From assembly GCF_932526225.1 (NCBI RefSeq), contig NC_064047.1:13402460-13466459 (forward strand): DNA of 64,000 nucleotides, in the 5' to 3' direction. Source of the DNA: Nematostella vectensis (taxonomy: Eukaryota; Cnidaria; Anthozoa; Actiniaria; Edwardsiidae). How positions within the stretch are numbered: position 1 is the first letter of the stretch; each line of letters opens with the position of its first letter. Positions 35,245 through 48,500 of the stretch are shown in pieces. Position numbers and translations under genes: made by a program. Below the pieces are notes generated by a model. That model was given only the letters and a program-made list of their open reading frames with translations, made no database searches and was not told where the DNA came from.

Positions 35245-37078
35245 AAGACTATTCTATGTTGTGCTTTTTATAGCTGTGACTATAGCTGACTATTCTATGC
35301 CGTGCTTGTTATAGCTGTGACTATAGCTGACTATTCTATGCCGTGCTTGTTATAGCTGTGACTATAGCTGACTATTCTATGCTGTGCTTGATATAGCTGT
35401 GACTATAGCTGACTATTCTATGCCGTTCTTGTTATAGCTGTGACTATAGCTGACTATTCTATGCTGTGTTTGTTATAGCTATGACTATAGCTGACTATTC
35501 TATGCTGTGCTTGATATAGCTGTGACTATAGATGACTATTCTATTTCGTGCTTGTTATAGCTGTGACTATAGCTGACTATTCTATGCTGTGCTTGTTATA
35601 GCTGTGACTATAGCTGACTATTCTATGCTGTGCTTGTTATAGCTATGACTATAGCTGACTATTCTATGCCGTGCTTGTTATAGCTGTGACTATAGCTGAC
35701 TATTTTATTTCGTGCTTGTTATAGCTGTGACTATAGCTGACTATTCTATGCCGTGCTTGTTATAGCTATGACTATAGCTGACTATTCTATGCCGTGCTTG
35801 TTATAGCTGTGACTATAGCTGACTATTCTATGCCGTGCTTGTTATAGCTATGACTATAGCTGACTATTCTATGCCATACTGGATATAGCTGTGACTATAG
35901 CTGACTATTCTATGCCGTGCTTGATATAGCTGTGACTATAGCTGACTATTCTATGCCGTGCTTGTTATAGCTGTGACTATAGCTGACTATTCTATTTCGT
36001 GCTTGTTATAGCTGTGACTATAGCTGACTATTCTATGCTGTGCTTGTTATAGCTGTGACTATAGCTGACTATTCTACGCCGTGCTTGTTATAGCTGTGAC
36101 TATAGTTGACCCTTCTATGCCGTGCTTGTTATAGCTGTGACTATAGCTGACTATTCTATGCCGTGCTTGTTATAGCTGTGACTATAGCTGACTATTCTAT
36201 TTCGTGCTTGTTATAGCTGTGACTATGGTTGACCCTTCTATGCCGTGCTTGTTATAGCTGTGACTATAGCTGACTATTCTATGCCGTGCTTGGTATAGCT
36301 GTGACTATAGCTGACTATTCTATTTCGTGCTTGTTATAGCTGTGACTATAGCTGACTATTCTATGCTGTGCTTGTTATAGCTGTGACTATAGCTGACTAT
36401 TCTACGCCGTGCTTGTTATAGCTGTGACTATAGCTGACTATTCTATGCTGTGCTTGTTATCGCTGTGACTATAGCTGACTAGTCTATGCCATACTGGTTA
36501 TAGCTGTGACTATAGCTGACTATTCTATGCCATACTGGATATAGCTGTGACTATAGCTGACTATTCTATGCTGTGCATGTTATCGCTGTGACTATAGCTG
36601 ACTATTCTATGCCATACTGGTTATAGCTGTGACTATAGCTGACTATTCTATGCCATACTGGATATAGCTGTGACTATAGCTGACTATTCTATGCCGTGCT
36701 GGTTATAGCTGTGACTATAGCTGACTATTCTACGCCGTGCTTGTTATCGCTGTGACTATAGCTGACTATTCTACGCCGTGCTGGTTATAGCTATGACTAT
36801 AGCTGACTATTCTATGCCGTGCTTGTTATAGCTGTGACTATAGCTGACTATTCTACGCCGTGCTGGTTATAGCTGTGACTATAGCTGACTATTCTATGCT
36901 GTGCTTGATATAGCTGTGACTATAGCTGACTATCCTATGCTGTGCTTGTTATAGCTGTGACTATAGCTGACTATTCTATGCCGTGCTGGTTATAGCTGTG
37001 ACTATAGCTGACTATTCTATGCCGTGCTTGTTATAGCTGTGACTATGGCTGACTATTCTATGCTGTGTTGGTTATAGC
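35245..37078 (-). repeat. 41-bp satellite, left array (about 45 copies)
   Basis: On the plus strand the unit reads AGCTGACTATTCTATGCCGT, then GCTTGTTATAGCTGTGACTAT (41 bp in all). It is the reverse complement of the array at 42533-56858, and the two share variant units, for example the one reading CCCTTCTATGCCG here and CGGTATAGAAGGG there. The unit contains a near internal duplication (TATAGCTGTGAC and TATAGCTGAC). It begins about 60 bases beyond the stop codon of the membrane-protein gene, so it is probably in its 3' untranslated region or flank. Confidence 0.97.
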
Positions 37079-37137
37079 TTTGTTTAGTGTGGCGGTTTGA
37101 ATAGCTGTGTTCAGTGTTCAGTATGCCAGTTTTGTGT

Positions 37138-37538
37138 TCAGTACTTCCAGTGGAGCAGATCTTGATAATTCGCCGCAGGGCGCTTCTCAAATTCCTGATA
37201 TGCGTTGCTTTGCGCATGCTCAGAAACTTTTTGTTTGGCAGCATCATGTGTGGGGCCCGCGACAGGCTTCAGGGACTCGTATGTAGATGATTGGCCCACC
37301 TCCTCGTAAGTGTGATCCGAGTCTGCCGCCCTCGGTGTCATTTCAATGGGGTTGTCATAGCAGTGATCCGCATCATCAGCCTTGATACCTTCGGTGGAAT
37401 GAATCCGTTTTCTGTTTTCCATGTATTTGCGCACGCGCCAGGAGATGAGACCGATGATTATGAGGCCACCCGCGGAGCAAGCAGAGACTATGGTTACTAT
37501 GGTAACAGTGCCTGAGGCCTGCTTGGCTGGCTTTTTAC
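37138..37538 (-). CDS. Membrane protein, terminal exon: transmembrane helix and Tyr-rich tail
   Basis: The exon starts after TTTATTCCAG in phase 1 and ends at a stop at 37138. It begins G-K-K-P-A-K-Q-A-S-G, followed by a hydrophobic span of about 23 residues (T-V-T-I-V-T-I-V-S-A-C-S-A-G-G-L-I-I-I-G-L-I-S-W) and a basic stop-transfer R-V-R-K-Y. The tail of about 98 residues has several tyrosines in signalling-like settings: Y-D-N-P, Y-E-E-V, Y-E-S-L, Y-Q-E-F and Y-Q-D-L. This gives a type I single-pass protein whose tail could bind SH2 or PTB proteins if phosphorylated (inference). The phase-1 start joins exactly to the linker exon at 57536, restoring Gly. The intron between is about 20 kb. 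Confidence 0.8.
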
Positions 37539-37808
37539 CTGGAATAAAATAAAAAATTGTTTCGATGTTACTTTCACGCAACTATTGTCAAGTGACTGAC
37601 ATAATAATTTCTATTGAGAGCTCAAAGGAATGTCGCGTAAGCACTTTCCCAACAAAAGGGCATAGAAATTTTACATGGTATCTCATGTCCCATTTACTTC
37701 GTTGACACCATTGCCTGAATTGCCAATTACTATTTATGCTAAGGATTTAAAGCATCTGCTTTACCTCAAAGAACTTCTTTTGTCGCTTTGATCAATATTA
37801 TCATTTTA

Positions 37809-39267
37809 AGAAGCGCTCCGCTAATCCATTCAAGATGAAATGCAATAGTCAAAAAAATGATTTTTCAATAATTTGTCTATAGACTTATATTTGTCTCCTG
37901 ATTACAAAAATGCGTTTCTTTTTGAAATCGAACGAATATTAAATATTTAATGGATTTTCCTTATTTTACTCGGCTTGACCCCGAAAAACACTACAAAATT
38001 TGAACCAAGTATCGCTACCTGAAGTGCGAAAAATAAACAGCGCAGAAACACAGCAACACCACAGGAGGCAACCAGGATATGTGCTCTCAATATTATTTTA
38101 ATCTTGGCTTAATCCAGTTAAAATAGAATATTTGACAGATTTTCTCAAATATAGCCTCGCATCCATCATTTTGCACGATCGTCAAACCGACAAATTAAGG
38201 CCTTAAAAGTCGCATCTGGTACATTGCTCTATCAAAAATGGTCATTTTTCCTGAAAAGTTAGTCACTTACTTGCCTAGAATCTGAAATAAAATTTTGGGG
38301 ATAATAAAATCCAGAGCGCTGAGAGCGCCAAGAAGATACAACACTTCACAGGTTATTGACCTTTCAAACTTGGGCCAACTGTGACACCAACAGCTAAATT
38401 GGCAGGGAAATTTGGCTTTTGCCGACGCTCCCACCTCGAAACAACGCTGAAAACAAATTTGAGGACCAACAAATATGTGTGTTATCACTTGCAGTCTTCG
38501 TTGTGCGAGATGATTAAGGCAAAACAGGTATTTGAATGCGTATTTGAATAGATTATAACTAGTCTTGTGTAATGTTTGTGTCCAGACAATTCGTAACATA
38601 GATCAAAACAACAAATTAAGTGGTATCGAATTTTCCTCACCTCAGCTTGGGAAAGTACTTGATAGGCATCGTTTTTTATCAATGCCTTTTCCCCTACAAG
38701 CGCATAAAAACAATTCGGCTTGCGATCTCGGAATGTTTTTTATGGTGCTTCCACCGGCAGCGCACACAGGAATCCCAAAGTTTCTAAAACACAACGCAAA
38801 AAAAATTAGAGAAAACAGAAAGAGCAACTCATCAAAAAATCTGATTCCTTATTTTGGAATAGAATAAAATAAATAATGCCCAACCGTAAGGATTGTTTGA
38901 AATTGTAAGCCATCGAAGTTATCGAATGATGGATTTTATTCCTTGCGGAGCGGAAGTTACATATCTTGTGTGAAATTGACAGTTGGCAATAAACAGATAG
39001 TTTTTCATACCATTACCAGGTACGTTCTATGAGTGTTTATACACTGGTTTCTTCTTGCTGTCCGTTTTGCACAGTTTTAGTGAGAATATAGCTTTTTGCT
39101 CATACTCTCAGTTCCTAGGCCAGTAGGCGGGGCGTGTTGCGCTAGTCAAGACAACCCTGGTATAGTGCGGTGCCTGAATATCACAAACTGCACACAAGAT
39201 ATCAAGAAGCATCTCCGTTCCTTGGGGGTGAGAGATTCACCAAAGCTGGTTCTGGCCGGTGCAAGTA
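37809..39267 (+). repeat. Left arm of a large inverted repeat
   Basis: This 1.46-kb arm is the reverse complement of 40972-42407 along nearly its full length. For example, GCGCTCCGCTAATCCATTCA near 37812 pairs with TGAATGGATTAGCGGAGCAC near 42380, and ACCAAAGCTGGTTCTGGCCG near 39239 pairs with CTTGCCAGAAGCAGCTTTGG near 40981. Differences and small indels are spread throughout, by eye around one in ten bases, so the arms are old. No coding domain was recognised. Open frames at 38565-38867 and its partner are chance. Confidence 0.92.
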
Positions 39268-39344
39268 AAACATTCTCAACATTGGCGCACTATGAATAAC
39301 CACTTTTTAAAACCTACAGTTTGATTTGCTGTTCAGGTTCAGGT

Positions 39345-39431
39345 CTGTGTCCAAACAATTCGTGACATTCAGCTTGGGAAAGCACTTGATAGGCATCGTT
39401 TTTTATCAATGTCCGTTCCTCTACGAAGACC
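39345..39431 (+). repeat. Partial direct copy of an arm segment in the spacer
   Basis: TTGATAGGCATCGTTTTTTA with its flanks (CCAAACAATTCGTGACATTC ahead of it) repeats the arm sequence at about 38582-38700, with an internal gap of about 45 bp. A third relic of the arm sequence thus lies in the loop. Confidence 0.75.
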
Positions 39432-39764
39432 TAACTCAACTACGGTTGATTATTGTTGGAACACAATAATCAGCGCTTATTCATGTTAGCATGTGACATG
39501 CCACAGAAAAACCATAACGGTTTTATTCACAAGGATGGGTAGGACAATTAGGACACATTGATACTAACAAATTTATGATATTGCCCTTTAGTCATTGCTG
39601 TGAAATTGTATCCGAAATATATTAACAAAAACTGATAGCAAGTAATTTTTTTAAAAACGGACACAAAATATCACAATAGTTTGAAAGCCCCCAAAATTAA
39701 CGTTTGTCACAGAGGAAATCATTCTGTACAGTACACAATCAGATCTTCATGGAAGAATCTAGCG

Positions 39765-40795
39765 CTCTATGGGGGTATTTGGCTCTGGCGCTGTTCACGG
39801 GGTGGGGGGGGGGGATCTGGCTCTGTCAACAAGGAAATCTGGCTCTGGTGCTGTCCACGGGGCGATTTGCTCTTGTCCACGGGGGGATATGGCTTTTGCG
39901 CTGTCCACGGGGGGATCTGGCTTTTGCGCTGTCCACGGGGGGATCTGGCTTTTGCGCTGTCCACGGGGGGATATGGCTTTTGCGCTGTCCACGGGGGGAT
40001 CTGGCTTTTGCGCTGTCCACGGGGTATCTGGCTCTGGCGCTTCCCACCATGATATCTGGCTCTGGCTCTGTCAATAGGGAAATCTGGTTCTGGCGCTGTC
40101 CACGGGGGTTTCTTGCTATGGCGCTGTCCACGGGGGTTTCTTGCTATGGCGCTGTCCACGGGGGTTTCTTGCTCTGGCACTGTCCACGGGAGGATCTGGC
40201 TCTGTCCACGGGGGGATCTGGCGCTGTCCACGGGGGGATCGGGCGCTGTCCACGGGGGTTTCTTGCTCTGGCACTGTCCACGGGGGGGGGGGGGGGGGGG
40301 GGTTCTTGCTCTGGCACTGTCCACGGGGGTGGGGGGGGGGGTCTTGCTCTGGCGCTGTCCACGGGGGGATCTGGCTCTGGCGCTGTACCACGGGGGGGAT
40401 CTGGCTCTGGCGCTGTACCACGGGGGGGATCTGGCTCTGTCCACGGGGGATCTTGCTCTTGTCCACGGGGGGATCTGGCTCTTGCGATGTCCACGGGGGT
40501 ATCTGGCTCTGGCGCTGTCCACCGTGGTATCTGGCTCTGTCAACAAGGAAATCTTGAACTGGCGCCGTCCACGGGGGGATCTTGCTCTAGCTCTGTCCAT
40601 GGGGGGCCTAGCTCTGGCGCTATCCACGGGGGGAAAAGGTTCGGGCGCTGTACACGGTAGGGTATGGTTCGGAGGTTCTTGCTCTGGCGCTGTCCACGGG
40701 GGGATCTGGCTCTGGCGCTGTAGACAGGAAAATCTGGATCTGGCACTGTCCACGGGATATCTGGCTCTTGCGCTGTCCACGGATATCCCACGTTC
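39765..40795. repeat. 28-bp G-rich minisatellite in the loop of the inverted repeat
   Basis: Units of about 28 bp, varying from 24 to 33, read CTGTCCACGGGGGGATCTGG then CTCTGGCG. G runs of 4 to more than 15 occur (40280-40302 and 40326-40341), so quadruplex formation on the plus strand is plausible. Frames of up to 383 codons open through it in several phases are repeat artefacts: no start context or domain supports them. Confidence 0.95.
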
Positions 40796-40971
40796 CGCAG
40801 CAGCAGTTCTTACGATTACTGCGCCATCTGATGCGCCATGTGCATCGCGGTGGCTTGAGCAGATAGGGAGCTTTGTGTATTTTCCTTCAAGGTCAAACAA
40901 ACCTGGACAGCAAATCAAACTGTATGTTTTAAAAAAAGTGGTTATTCATGAACGTCAATGTTAAAATTGTT

Positions 40972-42407
40972 ATACCTGCACTTGCCAGAAGCAGCTTTGG
41001 TTCGCAATTTAGCGATAAAACGGAGATGCCTCTTGATATCTAGTGCAGTTTGTGATATTCACTAGCGAAAAACGCCTACGAACTGAGAGTATGAGCAAAA
41101 AGCCATATTCTCATTAAAACTTTGCAAAACGGACAGCAAGAAGAGACCAGTGTATAAAAACTCATACAACGTACCTGGTACTGGTATGAAAAACTATCTG
41201 TTTATTGCCAACTGTCAATATCACAAGATATGTAACTTCCGCTCCGCAAGGAATAAAATCCATCATTCGATAACTTCGATTGCTTACAATTTCAAACGAT
41301 CCTTACGGTTGGACATTATTTGTTTTATTCTATTCCAAAATAAGGAATCAGATTTTTTGATTAGTTGCTCTTTCTCTCTCTTTTTTTTTTTTTTTTTTTT
41401 TTTTTTTGCATTGTGTTTGAGAAACTTTGGGATTCCTGTGTGCGCTGCCGGTCACGTGGAAGCACCATGAAAAACATTCCGAGATCGCAAGCCGAAGCGA
41501 GTTAAACAGCGTTTTTATGCGTTTGTAGAGGAACAAGCATTGATAAAAAACGATGCCTTTTAAGAACTTTCCCAAGCTGAGGTAAGGAAAATTTAACTTG
41601 TTGTTTTGATCTATGTTACTAATTCTTTGGACACAAATATTACGCAAGACTAGTTATAATATATTCAAATAATCACTCAAATACGTGTTTTTTCTAAATT
41701 ATCTCGCACAACGAAGAATGCAAGTAATAACACACATATTTATTGGTCCTCAAATTTTTTTTCAGCATTGTATCGAGGAGGGAGCTTCTGCAAAAGCCAA
41801 ATTTCCCTGCGAATTCAGCAGTTGGTGTCATAGTTAGCCCAAGTTAAAAGGTCAATTACCTGTGAAGTGTTGTATCTTCTTGGCGCTCTCAGCGCTCCGG
41901 ATTTTATTATCCCCAAAATTTTATTTCAGATTCTAGGCAAGTAAGTGACTGTCTTTTCAGGAAAAATGATCATTTTTGATAGAGCAATGTACCAGATGCG
42001 ACTTTTAAGGCCTCAATTTGTCGGTTTGACGATCGTGCAAAATGATGGATGCGAGGCTATATTTGAGAAAATCTGTCAAATATTCTATTTTAACTGGATT
42101 AAGCCGAGATTAAAATAATATTGAGAGAACATATCCTGGTTGCCTCCTGTGGTGTTGCTGTGTTTCTGCGCTGTTTTTTTTCGCACTGCAGGTAGCGATA
42201 CTTGGTTCAAATTTTGTAGTGTTTTTCGGGGTCAAGCCGAGAAAAATAAGGAAAAATCCATAAAATATTTAATATTCGTTAGATTTTAAAAAGAAACACA
42301 TTTTTGTAATCAGGAGCCAAATATAAGTCTATAGACAAATTATTGAAAAATCATTTTTTTGAGTATTGCATTTCATCTTGAATGGATTAGCGGAGCACTT
42401 CTTAAGA
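40972..42407 (-). repeat. Right arm of the large inverted repeat
   Basis: This is the inverted partner of 37809-39267. A T run of about 26 at 41382-41407 marks one arm-specific expansion. After the arm come about 125 bp of unmatched sequence and then the long 41-bp satellite. Confidence 0.92.
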
Positions 42408-42532
42408 ACTCCAAGCATCTGCTTACATCAAAGAGATCCTTTCATCTTCCTAAATTATATTTTCCAACACCCGTCCTTTTCGCAAAGGGACCGGCTTTCA
42501 CCTTTTCCGGCACAAAGAAAATTACTTTGTAA

Positions 42533-45500
42533 TAGTCAGCTATAGTCACAGCTATAACGAGCACAGCATAGAATATTCAGCTATAGTGACAGCTATAACA
42601 AGCACAGCATAGAATTGTCAGCTATAGTCACAGCTATAACAGGCACGGCATAGAATAGTTAGCTATAGTCACAGCTATATCAAGCACAGCATAGAATAGT
42701 CAGCTATAGTCACAGCTATAACAAGCACGAAATACAATAGTCAGCTATAGTCACAGCTATAACAAGCACAGCATAGAATAGTCAGCTATAGTCACAGATA
42801 TAACAATCACAGCATAGAAAAGTCAGCTATAGTCACAGCTATAACAAGCACGGCATAGAATAGTCAGCTATAGTCACAGCTATAACAAGCACAGCATAGA
42901 ATAGTCAGCTATAGTCACAGCTATAACAAGCACAGCATAGAATAGTCAGCTATAGTCACAGCTATAACAAGCACAGCATAGAATAGTCAGCTATAGTCAC
43001 AGCTATATCAACCACAGCATAGAATAGTCAGCTATAGTCACAGCTATATCCAGTATGGCATAGAATAGTCAGCTATAGTCACAGCTATAACCAGTATGGC
43101 ATAGAATAGTCAGCTATAGTCACAGCTATAACCAGTATGGCATAGAATTGTCAGCTATAGTCACAGCGATAACAAGCACAGCATAGAATAGTTAGCTATA
43201 GTCACAGCTATATCAAGCACAGCATAGAATAGTCAGCTATAGTCACAGCTATAACAAGCACAGCATAGAATAGTAAGCTATAGTCACAGCTATAACAAGC
43301 ATGGCATAGTATAGTCAGCTATAGTCACAGCTATAACAAGCACGGCATAGAATAGTCAGCTATAGTCACAGCTATAACAAGCACAGCATAGAATAGTCAG
43401 CTATAGTCACAGCTATAACAAGCATGGCATAGAATAGTCAGCTATAGTCACAGCTATAACAAGCACAGCATAGAATAGTCAGCAATAGTCACAGCTATAA
43501 CAAGCACAGCATAGAATAGTCAGCTATAGTCACAGCTATAACAAGCACAGCATAGAATAGTCAGCTATAGTCACAGCTATATCAAGCACAGCATAGAATA
43601 GTCAGCTATAGTCACAGCTATAACAAGCATGGCATAGAATAGTCAGCTATAGTCACAGATATAACAAGCACGGCATAGAATAGTCAGCTATAGTCATAGC
43701 TATAACAAGCACAGCATAGAATAGTCAGCTATAGTCACAGCTATAACAAGCACAGCATAGAATAGTCAGCTATAGTCACAGCTATATCAAGCACAGCATA
43801 GAATAGTCAGCTATAGTCACAGCTATAACAAGCATGGCATAGAATAGTCAGCTATAGTCACAGATATAACAAGCACGGCATAGAATAGTCAGCTATAGTC
43901 ACAGCTATAACAAGCACGGCATAGAATAGTCAGCCATAGTCACAGCTATAACAAGCACAGCATAGAATAGTCAGCTATAGTCACAGCTATAACAAGCACA
44001 GCATAGAATAGTCAGCTATAGTCACAGCTATAACAAGCACAGCATAGAATAGTCAGCTATAGTCACAGCTATAACAAGCACAGCATAGAATAGTCAGCTA
44101 TAGTCACAGCTATAACAAACACAGCATAGAATAGTCAGCTATAGTCACAGCTATAACGAGCACAGCATAGAATAGTCAGCTATAGTCAAAGCTATAACCA
44201 GTATGGCATAGAATAGTCAGCTATAGTCACAGCTATAACCAGTATGGCATAGAATAGTCAGCCATAGTCACAGCTATAACAAGCACGGCATAGAATAGTC
44301 AGCTATAGTCACAGCTATAACAAGCACAGCATAGAATAGTCAGCAATAGTCACAGCTATAACAAGCACAGCATAGAATAGTCAGCTATAGTCACAGCTAT
44401 AACAAGCACGGTATAGAATAGTCAGCTATAGTAACAGCTATAACAAGCACAGCATAGAATAGTCAGCTATAGTCACAGCTATAACAAGCACGGCATAGAA
44501 TAGTCAGCTATAGTCACAGCTATAACAAGCACAGCATAGAATAGTCAGCTATAGTCACAGATATAACAAGCACGAAATAGAATAGTCAGCTATAGTCACA
44601 GCTATAACAAGCACAGCATAGAATAGTCAGCTATAGTCACAGCTATAACAAGCACGGCATAGAATAGTCAGCTATAGTCACAGCTATAACAAGCACGAAA
44701 TAGAATAGTCAGCTATAGTCACAGCTATAACAAGCACGGCATAGAATAGTCAGCTATAGTCACAGCTATATCAACCACAGCATAGAATAGTCAGCTATAG
44801 TCACAGCTATAACAAGCACGGCATAGAATAGTCAGCTATAGTCACAGATATAACAAGCACAGCATAGAATAGTAAGCTATAGTCACAGCTATAACAAGCA
44901 CGGCATAGAATAGTCAGCAATAGTCACTGCCATAACAAGCACGGCATAGAATAGTCAGCTATAGTCACAGCTATAACAAGCACAGCATAGAATAGTCAGC
45001 TATAGTCACTGCCATAACAAGCACGGCATAGAATAGTCAGCTATAGTCACAGCTATAACAAGCACAGCATAGAATAGTCAGCTATAGTCACAGCTATAAC
45101 AAGCACGAAATAGAATAGTCAGCTATAGTCACAGCTATAATCAGTATGGCATAGAATAGTCAGCTATAGTCACAGCTATAATCAGTATGGCATAGAATAG
45201 TCAGCTATAGTCACAGCTATAACCAGTATGGCATAGAATAGTAAGCTTTAGTCACAGCGATAACAAGCACAGCATAAAATAGTCAGCTATAGTCCCAGCT
45301 ATATCAAGCACAGCATACAATAGTCAGCTATAGTCACAGCTATAACAAGCACAGCATAGAATAGTCAGCTATAGTCACAGCTATATCAAGCACAGCATAG
45401 AATAGTCAGCTATAGTCACAGCTATAACAAGCACGGCATAGAATAGTCAGCTATAGTCACAGCTATAACAAGCACGGCATAGAATAGTCAGCTATAGTCA

Positions 45501-48500
45501 CAGCTATAACAAGCACGGCATAGAATAGTCAGCTATAGTCACAGCTATAACAAGCACAGCATAGAATAGTCAGCTATAGTCACAGCTATATCAACCACAG
45601 CATAGAATAGTCAGCTATAGTCACAGCTATAACAAGCAAGAAATAGAATAGTCAGCTATAGTCACAGCTATAACAAGCACAGCATAGAATAGTCAGCTAT
45701 AGTCACAGATATAACAATCACGGCATAGAAAAGTCAGCTATAGTCACAGCTATAACAAGCACAGCATAGAATAGTCAGCTATAGTCACAGCTATATCAAC
45801 CACAGCATAGAATAGTCAGCTATAGTCACAGCTATAACAGGCACGGCATAGAATAGTCAGCTATAGTCACAGCTATATCAAGCACAGCATAGAATAGTCA
45901 GCTATAAGTCACAGCTATAACCAGTATGGCATAGAATAGTCAGCTATAGTCACAGCTATAATCAGTATGGCATAGAATAGTCAGCTATAGTCACAGCTAT
46001 AACCAGTATGGCATAGAATAGTCAGCTTTAGTCACAGCGATAACAAGCACAGCATAGAATAGTCAGCTATAGTCCCAGCTATATCAAGCACAGCATAGAA
46101 TAGTCAGCTATAGTCACAGCTATAACAAGCACAGCATAGAATAGTCAGCTATAGTCACAGCTATATCAAGCACAGCATAGAATAGTCAGCTATAGTCACA
46201 GCTATAACAAGCACAGCATAGAATAGTCAGCTATAGTCACAGCTATAACAAGCACAGCATAGAATAGTCAGCTATAGTCACAGCTATAACAAGCACAGCA
46301 TAGAATAGTCAGCTATAGTCACAGCTATAACAATCACGGCATAGAATAGTCAGCTATAGTCACAGCTATAACAAGCACGGCATAGAATAGTCAGCTATAG
46401 TCACAGCTATAACAAGCACAGCATAGAATAGTCAGCTATAGTCACAGCTATAACAAGCACGGCATAGAATAGTCAGCTATAGTCACAGCTATAACAAGCA
46501 CAGCATAGAATAGTCAGCTATAGTCACAGCTATAACAAGCTCGGCATAGAATAGTCAGCTATAGTCACAGCTATAACAAACACAGCATAGAATAGTATGC
46601 TATAGTCACAGCTATAACAATCACGGCATAGAATAGTCAGCTATAGTCACAGCTATATCCAGTATGGCATAGAATAGTCAGCTATAGTCACAGCTATAAC
46701 CAGTATGGCATAGAATAGTCAGCTATAGTCACAGCTATAACCAGTATGGCATAGAATTGTCAGCTATAGTCACAGCGATAACAAGCACAGCATAGAATAG
46801 TTAGCTATAGTCTTAGCTATATCAAGCACAGCATAGAATAGTCAGCTATAGTCACAGCTATAACAAGCACAGCATAGAATAGTAAGCTATAGTCAGAGCT
46901 ATAACAAGCATGGCATAGAATAGTCAGCTATAGTCACAGCTATAACAAGCACGGCATAGAATAGTCAGCTATAGTCACAGCTATAACAAGCACAGCATAG
47001 AATAGTCAGCTATAGTCACAGCTATAACAAGCATGGCATAGAATAGTCAGCTATAGTCACAGCTATAACAAGCACAGCATAGATTAGTCAGCAATAGTCA
47101 CAGCTATAACGAGCACAGCATAGAATAGTCAGCTATAGTCACAGCTATAACCAGTATGGCATAGAATAGTCAGCTATAGTCACAGCTATAACAAGTATGG
47201 CATAGAATAGTCAGCCATAGTCACAGCTATAACAAGCACGGCATAGAATAGTCAGCTATAGTCACAGCTATAACAAGCACAGCATAGAATAGTCAGCAAT
47301 AGTCACAGCTATAACAAGCACAGCATAGAATAGTCAGCTATAGTCACAGCTATAACAAGCACGGCATAGAATAGTCAGCTATAGTCACAGCTATAACAAG
47401 CACAGCATAGAATAGTCAGCAATAGTCACAGCTATAACAAGCACAGCATAGAATAGTCAGCTATAGTCACAGCTATAACAAGCACGGTATAGAATAGTCA
47501 GCTATAGTAACAGCTATAACAAGCACAGCATAGATTAGTCAGCAATAGTCACAGCTATAACAAGCACAGCATAGAATAGTCAGCTATAGTCACAGCTATA
47601 ACAAGCACAGCATAGAATAGTCAGCTATAGTCACAGCTATATCAAGCACAGCATAGAATAGTCAGCTATAGTCACAGCTATAACAAGCATGGCATAGAAT
47701 AGTCAGCTATAGTCACATATATAACAAGCACGGCATAGAATAGTCAGCTATAGTCACAGCTATAACAAGCACAGCATAGAATAGTCAGCTATAGTCACAT
47801 CTATAACAAGCACAGCATAGAATAGTCAGCTATAGTCACAGCTATATCAAGCACAGCATAGAATAGTCAGCTATAGTCACAGCTATAACAAGCATGGCAT
47901 AGAATAGTCAGCTATAGTCACAGATATAACAAGCACGGCATAGAATAGTCAGCTATAGTCACAGCTATAACAAGCACGGCATAGAATAGTCAGCCATAGT
48001 CACAGCTATAACAAGCACAGCATAGAATAGTCAGCTATAGTCTCAGCTATAACAAGCACAGCATAGAATAGTCAGCTATAGTCACAGCTATAACAAGCAC
48101 AGCATAGAATAGTCAGCTATAGTCACAGCTATAACAAGCACAGCATAGAATAGTCAGCTATAGTCACAGCTATAACAAACACAGCATAGAATAGTCAGCT
48201 ATAGTCACAGCTATAACGAGCACAGCATAGAATAGTCAGCTATAGTCACAGCTATAACCAGTATGGCATAGAATAGTCAGCTATAGTCACAGCTATAACC
48301 AGTATGGCATAGAATAGTCAGCCATAGTCACAGCTATAACAAGCACGGCATAGAATAGTCAGCTATAGTCACAGCTATAACAAGCACAGCATAGAATAGT
48401 CAGCAATAGTCACAGCTATAACAAGCACAGCATAGAATAGTCAGCTATAGTCACAGCTATAACAAGCACGGCATAGAATAGTCAGCTATAGTCACAGCTA

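Noticed and set aside
38565..38867. 100-codon frame in the left inverted arm
   Set aside because: The partner arm has a different frame with stops at the equivalent place, so coding constraint is absent.
39704..40964. Open frames up to 383 codons, Gly- or Pro-rich
   Set aside because: They run through a 28-bp minisatellite in several phases and on both strands at once, so they are repeat artefacts.
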